Source: JAWLBW01 sp041687475 (GTDB lineage Bacteria; J088; JAWLBW01). Taken from it: 64,000 bases of DNA. Below are positions 58,206 through 64,000 of the stretch, one piece after another. The notes beneath the pieces are model-generated. The model searched no databases. It saw only the letters and a program-made list of their open reading frames with translations, and was not told the origin of the DNA. Where the stretch lies: the NCBI GenBank assembly GCA_041687475.1, contig JAWLBW010000001.1, positions 1 to 64,000 on the forward strand, written 5' to 3'. The position numbers and the translations under genes are program-made. Within the stretch, counting starts at the first letter, position 1; every line of letters begins with the position of its first letter.

Positions 58206-58976
58206 ATGAATCTGAAAGATACGGTTGCCATCGTTACCGGCGGCGCCTCCGGACTCGGTCAGGCGACGGTTCGTCGCATCGTGCAGGAAGGCGGACGCGT
58301 CGGCATTCTCGACCGCGAAAATTCCGACGGCGCCAAGCTTGCAGAGGAACTGGGCGATGCCGCCCGTTTCGTGCCGGCCGACGTTACCGATCCCGCCGCT
58401 GTCGAAAAGGCCGTCGATGCCGTGGTCGAAGCTTTCGGAAAGCTTACCGCAGCCGTGAACTGCGCCGGCGTGGGCATGGCCGGCCGCGTACTCTCACGCG
58501 ACGGAGCGCCGCATGATTTCAACGTCTTCACGACGGTCATCCAGATCAATCTGATCGGTACCTTCAACGTACTTCGTATTGCCGCTTCGCGTATGGCCCG
58601 GAATGAGCCCGACGCCAACGGTGAACGGGGCGTGGTCGTGAACACGGCATCCATTGCCGCGTACGACGGCCAGATTGGCCAGGTTGCCTATGCCGCTTCG
58701 AAAGGCGGTGTCGTGTCCATGACCCTGCCCATTGCCCGTGACCTTGCCAAGTGGGGCATTCGCTGCTGCACCGTGGCCCCGGGCACCTTCAGCACGCCGA
58801 TGATGGCCATGGTGACCGATGAGTTCAAGAAGGAGCTCGAGGGCAACATTCCCTTTCCCAGTCGCATGGGCGATCCGGCCGAATTCGGCCATCTGGTTTC
58901 ACACATTATCGCGAACCCGTACATCAACGGCGAAACCATTCGCATCGACGGCGCTCTGCGCATGCCGCCGAAATAA
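58206..58976 (+). CDS. Short-chain 3-hydroxyacyl-CoA dehydrogenase-like SDR
   Basis: 256 residues of the HSD17B10 (type 2 3-hydroxyacyl-CoA dehydrogenase) group. NAD motif VAIVTGGASGLGQATVRRIV, ILDREN (Asp for NAD), VNCAGVGMAG, catalytic Ser in VVNTASIAAYDGQIGQVAYAASKGG (with YxxxK), VAPGTFSTPMM, and the C-terminus NGETIRIDGALRMPPK. It would oxidise 3-hydroxyacyl-CoA in beta-oxidation. An AAAGGAGT ribosome site lies before the ATG. It is followed by a terminator, and then the enoyl-CoA hydratase gene. Confidence 0.9.
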   Translation: MNLKDTVAIVTGGASGLGQATVRRIVQEGGRVGILDRENSDGAKLAEELGDAARFVPADVTDPAAVEKAVDAVVEAFGKLTAAVNCAGVGMAGRVLSRDGAPHDFNVFTTVIQINLIGTFNVLRIAASRMARNEPDANGERGVVVNTASIAAYDGQIGQVAYAASKGGVVSMTLPIARDLAKWGIRCCTVAPGTFSTPMMAMVTDEFKKELEGNIPFPSRMGDPAEFGHLVSHIIANPYINGETIRIDGALRMPPK

Positions 58977-58989
58977 AAATGCAGTATCC

Positions 58990-59020
58990 GGGGGGAAGCC
59001 GAAAATGCTTCCCCCTTTTT
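58990..59020 (+). terminator. Intrinsic terminator after the SDR gene
   Basis: Perfect 9-bp stem GGGGGAAGC / GCTTCCCCC with a loop of seven bases and five T. Starts 13 bases after the SDR stop. Confidence 0.9.
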
Positions 59021-59047
59021 GTATCCCTCCCGCCTTCAGAGGCTGCC

Positions 59048-59812
59048 ATGGTCAGAGTAGAAAAGAGCGGACCGGTGACGACCGTCATTCTGCACCGGCC
59101 CGAACATCGCAATGCCGTCGACGGACCTACGGCGCAGGCGCTGGCCGATTCCTTTCGCTCCTTTGAAAACGACGGTGACGCAAGGGTTGCCGTACTCTGG
59201 GGCGAGGGCGGCACCTTCTGTGCCGGCGCCGATCTCAAGGCTTTCGGCACGGAGAGAATGAACCGTATCGACGCCGACGCAGACGGGCCCATGGGGCCTT
59301 CACGCATGCTTCTCTCGAAGCCGGTTATCGCTGCCGTTTCGGGGCATGCCGTGGCGGGGGGACTCGAGCTGGCCGCCTGGTGCGATCTGCGCGTCGTCGA
59401 AGAAGACGCGGTCATGGGGGTCTTTTGCCGCCGATGGGGCGTGCCTCTCATCGATGGGGGAACCGTTCGGTTACCACGCTTGATCGGTCTTTCGCGTGCG
59501 CTCGACCTCATTCTTACCGGGCGCCCTGTCACGGCACGCGAGGCCGAGGCCATGGGCCTTGCCAATCGTGTGGTTCCGCAGGGGCGGTCGCGTCAGGTCG
59601 CCGAAGAGTTGGCCGCCGAAATCGCGTCGTTTCCGCAGACATGCCTGCGCAACGATCGTCGCTCGGCGTGGGAACAGGATGGGCGAGACCTTTCCGCCGC
59701 GCTGGAACGCGAATTCGAGCTGGGACTCGATTCGCTCAACAGCCCCGAGATTCAGGAAGGCGTGGGTCGTTTCCGCCAAGGGGCGGGTCGCCACGGAAAG
59801 TTCAGCGAGTGA
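59048..59812 (+). CDS. Enoyl-CoA hydratase/isomerase (crotonase) family
   Basis: 254 residues of the crotonase fold. CoA-binding and oxyanion-hole segments: HRPEHRNAVDGPT, GEGGTFCAGADLKAFG and AVSGHAVAGGLELAAWCDLRVV. A catalytic Glu can be placed in the LPRLIGLSRALDLILTG region, with a family-typical AREAEAMGLANRVV. It hydrates enoyl-CoA or isomerises double bonds. ATG 59048 starts the fold; the upstream in-frame stretch overlaps the terminator. Convergent, 9 bases from the lipoprotein gene. Confidence 0.88.
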   Translation: MVRVEKSGPVTTVILHRPEHRNAVDGPTAQALADSFRSFENDGDARVAVLWGEGGTFCAGADLKAFGTERMNRIDADADGPMGPSRMLLSKPVIAAVSGHAVAGGLELAAWCDLRVVEEDAVMGVFCRRWGVPLIDGGTVRLPRLIGLSRALDLILTGRPVTAREAEAMGLANRVVPQGRSRQVAEELAAEIASFPQTCLRNDRRSAWEQDGRDLSAALEREFELGLDSLNSPEIQEGVGRFRQGAGRHGKFSE

Positions 59813-59821
59813 GAACCGGGC

Positions 59822-60466
59822 TCAGCGGGTGAGCCGTGAGAACCGGTAAATGACACCCGGTTCATTGCAGTCGAGCGCCCGCAGAGTGCCGTCGGCGACT
59901 TCTTCAACGCTGCGCAGGCAGCTGACTTCCGGACCCTCGGTGGTCTGTGCTCGGAAAACCGCCACGTCGCCGAATCGCCAACAGCGAACGTCTGTATAGC
60001 GATACTCTTCTCCGGGCCTCACGAGAAAGCCCTGCACGCCTTCTTCGGCTTCGCACCAACGCAGGCGCATCGGTTCTTCGGTCAACGTCAGGGTGTCGAG
60101 GCGAATTCCCTCGAGAATGTCGTCTGTCCGGGGCTGGGGCGGGCGCCGTGCCTCACGCAGCTTCTTACGCACATCTTGAAGATCGTTCTGTACGCGCCGT
60201 CCCAGGTTCTCGACGTCGGCAACCCGAACATCCTGTTCCTGCACGGTGTCGGCCAGTACATTGAAACCGTCGCCCATTGCATCGAACCCGGTCTGCAGCA
60301 GGCGGGTTTCGTGGGTGTTTTCTTCAACGCGGGCCTCTGTTACGGTTTGGCGCCGCTCGACGGTGTCGACCTTACGCGACAGGGCTTCGACCCGCTCGGC
60401 GGGGGCATAGTCGCAGGCAAGCAGAAAAACGACGGTGACGACGGCAGGGCGCATGCCCGTCAGCAT
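59822..60466 (-). CDS. Coiled-coil lipoprotein, unknown
   Basis: About 214 residues. Lipobox in VVFLLACDYAP, with Asp at +2, a residue that in E. coli retains lipoproteins in the inner membrane. A long heptad coiled coil spans about 20-100 (RVEALSRKVDTVERRQTVTEARVEENT, VQNDLQDVRKKLREA). A small C-terminal beta domain with four cysteines (LRWCEAEEGVQGF, TDVRCWRF, VSCLRSVEE, ALDCNEPGVIY) may form disulfides, which fits the DsbA homolog. No family recognised. Start at 60466 or the ATG at 60454. Confidence 0.7.
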   Translation of the reverse strand: MLTGMRPAVVTVVFLLACDYAPAERVEALSRKVDTVERRQTVTEARVEENTHETRLLQTGFDAMGDGFNVLADTVQEQDVRVADVENLGRRVQNDLQDVRKKLREARRPPQPRTDDILEGIRLDTLTLTEEPMRLRWCEAEEGVQGFLVRPGEEYRYTDVRCWRFGDVAVFRAQTTEGPEVSCLRSVEEVADGTLRALDCNEPGVIYRFSRLTR

Positions 60467-60516
60467 ACCGCTTCGTGGGCGAACAGCGCAACGATACCCC
60501 CGGGCAGTACCGGCTC

Positions 60517-61206
60517 TCAGTGATTGATGAAAATGCGGTCGGCCGAAACCCCGTGGTCTGCGAGGCAACGACCTACCTTTTCGACCATGCCCGGATGGCC
60601 GCATAGAAAAACGGAAAGGCGTTCGGGCGATTCGAGATAGGTGGGCACGGCATCCTGCACATAACCCCGAAAGCCCTGCCAGCTCTTGCGGGGCCGGCTC
60701 AGACAGAGGCACAACTCGACATCCATGCCCTGCCAGTCGTCGTATTCGTCGCGAAAGGCCAACGACTCTTCGTCTACCGAACCGTACACCAGCGATATTC
60801 GGCCGAAACGGGTACGGTCGGCGGAGATCTGACGCAGAACGACGCGCAGCGGGGCGATGCCCGTACCGGTGGCGACCATGAGCAGGTCGCGACCTTCCTG
60901 CTCGAAGACCGGGTAGCCTGGCCCGCTTGCGCGGCTCATGAGAACAGTGTCGCCCGGCTGCAGTTCGGCCAGAGGGCCGGTCTTGGCCTTGTGAGGCTGA
61001 TGCCTGATGAGAAACCGCAGCACCGGTTCGCCCGGCTGCGAGGCAATACTGAAGTAACCGGGCGCCGAATGCTCGGTCGACAGGGTCACGTACTGGCCGG
61101 CCCGCTCATAGGAGGCGGCAATGGGCGTGTCCCGCGTATCGACCGACAGCAGAATGAGCTCTCGGCCGACATGTTCGACGCCGATGACTCTCGTGCTGAA
61201 GGTCAT
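60517..61206 (-). CDS. Ferredoxin-NADP reductase-like flavoprotein
   Basis: 229 residues: an FAD-binding beta-barrel (about 1-95) and an NAD(P)-binding Rossmann half (about 100-229) with ATGTGIAPLR and VFLCGHPGMVE. The usual RxY(S/T) flavin motif is replaced by GYFSIAS, and the GxxS-like FAD loop is short. No 2Fe-2S Cys set is present, so it needs an external electron partner. Its ATG overlaps the helicase stop by ATGA. The partner is not in the window; FNR-like single proteins can serve ferredoxins, hydrogenases or desaturases. Confidence 0.85.
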   Translation of the reverse strand: MTFSTRVIGVEHVGRELILLSVDTRDTPIAASYERAGQYVTLSTEHSAPGYFSIASQPGEPVLRFLIRHQPHKAKTGPLAELQPGDTVLMSRASGPGYPVFEQEGRDLLMVATGTGIAPLRVVLRQISADRTRFGRISLVYGSVDEESLAFRDEYDDWQGMDVELCLCLSRPRKSWQGFRGYVQDAVPTYLESPERLSVFLCGHPGMVEKVGRCLADHGVSADRIFINH

Positions 61207-62702
61207 GTAGGCGTCGATTCAGAATCGGGAGTCGACTTTTCCTGTGATTTCTCGGAAGCACCGGCCTCTTGCTTCGGCTTTCGCGAGCGGCGGCGCGAGG
61301 GGCGGCGACGTTTTCGGGGCTCACCTTCGACAGGTGCGGCTTCGGACGACATCGGTCGGCTATCGGGCCGCTTGGCTTCTTCGTCGCCGGCGGTCGTTTC
61401 GGCTCGCCGAGGGGGCCGGTCTCTGCGGTCTTCGCTGCGCGGGCCGCGGCGGTCTGAACGTTCGCCGCGTCCACGACCGCGACCATCACGTTCTCCGCGA
61501 CCCCGACCGCGGCCGTCACGTTCGTCACGGTACTGTCGAGGGCGTCGGGGGGCCGGTACTTCCTCGACTTCAGGAAGTTCGTCGGCCCAGATAACGGGAA
61601 TTTCCTGGTCGATGTACTTCTGCACGCCCTCGAGATTGAAGGCCGAGTCTTCATCGACCAGAGCGAAGGCTTTACCGGTGGCGCCGGCGCGGGCCGTGCG
61701 GCCGATGCGATGCACGTAGTCTTCGGAGTCTGCCGGCAGGTCGTAATTGACGACGTGTGAAATGTCGTCGACGTGAAGGCCGCGCGAGGCGACATCGGTT
61801 GCCACGAGTATCTGCAGATCGCCCTGGGCGAACTCGACCACCATTTTCAAGCGTTTGCGCTGCGGCACATCGCCCGACAGTACGCCGACCTTGTAGCCGT
61901 TGGCTTCAAGCCTGCGCGCCACCATTTCGACCGCGCCCTTGGTGTTGGCGAAGATGATGGTACGCTCGGGCTTTTCCTGCGCCAGCAGCCGCAGCAGGGT
62001 GTGAAATTTCTGGGTACCTTCGACGTGAAAGAGAAACTGCTCGACACCTTCCGCCGTGATTTTCTCGGGTGTGACCGAGACCTCGGTGGGGGCGTTCATA
62101 TGTTCGTAGGCCAGCTCGAGTACGTCAAAGCTCATCGTCGCGCTGAAGAGCATGCTCTGACGTTTGTCCCACGAGGGCAATCGCTTGAGAATGAAGCGAA
62201 TGTCCTTGATGAAGCCCATGTCGAACATGCGGTCGGCCTCGTCGACCACCACAATTTCGATATTCTTCAGAATGAGAATTTTCTGACGATAATAATCCAT
62301 CAGGCGGCCGGGCGTCGCGATGACGATGTCGGCGCCGGTGCGAATCGATTCTTTCTGCTTCTGGTAGTCCATGCCGCCGAAAATGACGGTCATGTTGAGG
62401 CCCACATGCTTGCCGAGAAGCTCGGCGTCGCGGTGAATCTGAAGCGCCAACTCTCGCGTGGGCGCCAGAACCAGCGCTCGCGGCAGGCCGTCGCCTTTCG
62501 AGGGATTACGCAGCAGTCGGCTGAAGATTGCTATGAGAAAGGCTGCCGTCTTGCCCGTGCCGGTCTGGGCCTGGCCGGCCACATCCTGCCCCCCGAGGGC
62601 GATGGGAAGGGTCTTTTCCTGAATGGGGGTGGGGTTTACGAAGCCGGCTTCGCGTACGCCGGCCCGAACTGCTTCGGGAAGATCGAGATCATCAAATGTC
62701 AT
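61203..62702 (-). CDS. DEAD-box RNA helicase (RhlE/CsdA type)
   Basis: ATP-dependent RNA helicase, 499 residues. Q motif GFVNPTPIQEKTLP, Walker A AQTGTGKTAA (near 45), Walker B DEADRMFDMGF (near 157), SAT motif LFSATMS, and motifs V/VI ATDVASRGLHVD and HRIGRTARAG. The C-terminal ~125 residues are basic and repetitive (GRGRGERDGRGRGRGER, RRPSRRRSRKPKQ), a low-complexity RNA-binding tail. The AT-rich leader (AGGAAAAAAATAAAT) before its ATG is unlike its GC-rich surroundings and may help translation at low temperature. ATGA overlap couples it to the flavoprotein gene. Confidence 0.96.
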   Translation of the reverse strand: MTFDDLDLPEAVRAGVREAGFVNPTPIQEKTLPIALGGQDVAGQAQTGTGKTAAFLIAIFSRLLRNPSKGDGLPRALVLAPTRELALQIHRDAELLGKHVGLNMTVIFGGMDYQKQKESIRTGADIVIATPGRLMDYYRQKILILKNIEIVVVDEADRMFDMGFIKDIRFILKRLPSWDKRQSMLFSATMSFDVLELAYEHMNAPTEVSVTPEKITAEGVEQFLFHVEGTQKFHTLLRLLAQEKPERTIIFANTKGAVEMVARRLEANGYKVGVLSGDVPQRKRLKMVVEFAQGDLQILVATDVASRGLHVDDISHVVNYDLPADSEDYVHRIGRTARAGATGKAFALVDEDSAFNLEGVQKYIDQEIPVIWADELPEVEEVPAPRRPRQYRDERDGRGRGRGERDGRGRGRGERSDRRGPRSEDRRDRPPRRAETTAGDEEAKRPDSRPMSSEAAPVEGEPRKRRRPSRRRSRKPKQEAGASEKSQEKSTPDSESTPT

Positions 62703-62725
62703 ATTTATTTTTTTCCTAATGCAAC

Positions 62726-62754
62726 ATTCTACATAACGATACCACCGGTAACAA
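62726..62754 (-). promoter_or_regulatory. Promoter for the DEAD-box helicase operon
   Basis: Minus strand: TTGTTA (62754-62749), 17-base spacer, TAGAAT (62731-62726), then an A-rich leader of about 17 bases with AGGA before the ATG at 62702. Confidence 0.6.
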
Positions 62755-62801
62755 TCGGTTTTCGGCCCCCGAGCGCCCTTGCGAATGGACGGTTCGACAG
62801 T

Positions 62802-64000
62802 CTAGCGCTTCGATGAAAACCCGGCTTCGACGAGACCGCGGTAGTCTCCGCCGGGGTATAGAACGAAGTTTACGAGGCGGCTATCGTAAACGGCGATGTC
62901 GTCCTGATGCCAGAGGGTGATGTAGGGTAATTCCGTTGCGAGGGTCTGTTGTATATCGGCGTAAAGCCTGTTGCGCCGGTCTTCGTCTGTCTCGCTTCGG
63001 GCCTGTTCCAGCCAGCCGTCGACCTGGGGGGCGGCAAATCTTCCACGGTTGGCTCCCGCGGGCGGAACACTTGCCGAGTGAAAAATCTGGTACAGCACAT
63101 CGGGCTCGACGATACCGACCCAGGTCAGGCTGAAGAGTTGAAAGTTTCCCTTTCTGATGTCTTCGAAAAAGGTGGCGAACTCGTAGGAGCGTACGTTGAC
63201 GCCGATGCCGACCTGGCCGAGTTGCGCGGCAAAGGCCTCGGCCATACGCCGGCGCAGCGGGTTGGTCGACGTCTTGTATTCGATTTCGAAACGGACGCGT
63301 GGCCCCTCGTCATCGGGGTCCGGAAATCCGCCTTCGTCTAGCAGGCGACGGGCCAGAGCCTGGTCATGTCGATGGGGGGCAAGGCCCGAGGCATGGGCGG
63401 CCAGAAGCGGTGAGAGAATGGTTTCGGTCGGTGTTGCCGTTCCCCCCAGAAGGTGTCGGATGATTGCTTCCCGGTCTATCGCGTAGGCAATGGCCCGTCT
63501 CACTCTGCGATGCGCCAGCACGGGGTCTTGGAGGTTGAATCCCAGGTAGGTCGCGTTCAGGCCGGGCTGCCGTACGACCTGCAACCGGTCGATGCCGGCG
63601 AGCGACGGCAGCGCATCGGGCGGAATGCTGTTGATCAACAGCTGCACGCTGCCCTTTCGAAGCTCGAGTAGCCGGGTAACGTCGTTGGGCACGGCTTTGA
63701 TGACGAGGCGTTCAATCCGGGCCCGCGTGCCGTGATATTGATTCCATGCGCCGAGTGTCGTTCGGGCGCCCGGTTCGAAATCGATGAGGCGATAGGGACC
63801 GGCGCCCACGGGCCGGCGTGAGAGTGCGCGCCCGCTGCCGTGGGGAACGATGCCCAGGGTAAGCGACTGCAGGAAGGGGGCGAAGGGCCGCTTCAGGTAG
63901 AAGCGAACGGTGTGGCTGTCGACGGCTTCGAGGCCGACCAGATGTTTGAATTGTTCACGCTTGGGGCTGCGAACCGTGGGGTCGGTTATTGAGCGGTAGG
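62802..64000 (-). CDS. Peptide/nickel-type ABC transporter substrate-binding protein, 5' end outside window
   Basis: Periplasmic solute-binding protein of the SBP_bac_5 (DppA/OppA/NikA) family. The frame stays open from the helicase end to base 64000. Between 63810 and 64000 it encodes family sequence (DSHTVRFYLKRPFAPFLQSL, GAGPYRLIDFEPG), so the visible GTG at 63809 is internal and the true start and signal peptide lie beyond the window. The 399 visible codons include LLELRKGSVQLL, GFNLQDPVLAHRRVRRAIAYAIDREAI, VGIGVNVRSYEFATF and NRLYADIQQTLATELPYITLWH, all typical. The ligand is probably a peptide or metallophore. No permease genes are in view. Confidence 0.92.
   Translation of the reverse strand, partial: YRSITDPTVRSPKREQFKHLVGLEAVDSHTVRFYLKRPFAPFLQSLTLGIVPHGSGRALSRRPVGAGPYRLIDFEPGARTTLGAWNQYHGTRARIERLVIKAVPNDVTRLLELRKGSVQLLINSIPPDALPSLAGIDRLQVVRQPGLNATYLGFNLQDPVLAHRRVRRAIAYAIDREAIIRHLLGGTATPTETILSPLLAAHASGLAPHRHDQALARRLLDEGGFPDPDDEGPRVRFEIEYKTSTNPLRRRMAEAFAAQLGQVGIGVNVRSYEFATFFEDIRKGNFQLFSLTWVGIVEPDVLYQIFHSASVPPAGANRGRFAAPQVDGWLEQARSETDEDRRNRLYADIQQTLATELPYITLWHQDDIAVYDSRLVNFVLYPGGDYRGLVEAGFSSKR

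Noticed and set aside
61400..61560. Possible repeat array
   Set aside because: The short repeats encode the GRGRGER tail of the helicase and are not a CRISPR or mobile repeat.
1..64000. tRNA, rRNA, CRISPR array, IS element, phage attachment site
   Set aside because: Intergenic gaps were read on both strands; none contains a cloverleaf, repeat-spacer pattern, transposase or flanking inverted repeats that I could recognise.

Overview
The window is 64 kb of GC-rich, gene-dense bacterial chromosome. No rRNA, tRNA, CRISPR array, insertion sequence or prophage gene was seen. The cell was clearly Gram-negative: there are outer-membrane beta-barrels, lipoproteins with lipoboxes, a heptose-7-phosphate kinase for LPS core, and a polysaccharide export set (OPX protein, BY-kinase and barrel). 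TPR-rich envelope proteins, a DUF4388 protein, an FHA-receiver-PilZ protein and a stand-alone MshEN protein suggest a deltaproteobacterial, Myxococcota-like lineage. That placement is inference; there is no phylogenetic marker I could compare. Housekeeping genes (lon, nth, rng, mgtE, ppiD, DEAD helicase) show this is core chromosome. TAG, TGA and TAA are all used as ordinary stops.

Layout. 1-4.1 kb (+): operon of a glycosyltransferase (cut by the left edge), rfaE1 kinase, DHH phosphoesterase and two small genes. 4.2-9.4 kb: DsbA-like thioredoxin, metallophosphoesterase and bioD overlapping head to head, DUF362 protein, MFS transporter, ferritin-like protein. 9.6-16.4 kb: ppiD, OsmC plus a 46-residue membrane protein, a Tat-signal PLP enzyme, a metallo-beta-lactamase-fold lipoprotein, a membrane protein and a MaoC-type hydratase. 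16.6-21.2 kb (+): two membrane/secreted unknowns, an M23 peptidase, a saccharopine-dehydrogenase-like reductase and a TIM-barrel isomerase. 21.3-26 kb (-): an unknown, a 763-residue Ig-like lipoprotein and an outer-membrane barrel gene interrupted by one in-frame amber codon. 26-31.5 kb (-): two RNA methyltransferases, nth and lon.

32.6-37.5 kb (-): exopolysaccharide export genes (BY-kinase, OPX protein, barrel, secreted helical protein). 37.6-45.7 kb (-): five tightly coupled genes for secreted or lipidated proteins, three rich in TPRs. This is the best candidate for an undescribed envelope system. A sugar-nucleotide epimerase diverges from it, and the two -35 boxes form an inverted repeat. 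46.8-53.1 kb: MshEN protein, SDR, single-domain response regulator, LemA, ECF sigma and anti-sigma factor, FHA-receiver-PilZ protein, CinA-type domain. 53.4-59.8 kb (+): rng, HAD phosphatase, mgtE, small membrane protein, alpha/beta hydrolase, SDR, enoyl-CoA hydratase. 59.8-64 kb (-): coiled-coil lipoprotein, flavin reductase, DEAD helicase, and a peptide-type substrate-binding protein cut by the right edge.

How they fit together: many genes serve the envelope (LPS core, polysaccharide export, TPR complex, periplasmic folding by PpiD and DsbA, M23 wall hydrolase, Lon quality control). The MshEN and FHA-receiver-PilZ genes hint at nucleotide second-messenger control nearby, although the PilZ and receiver sites are degenerate.
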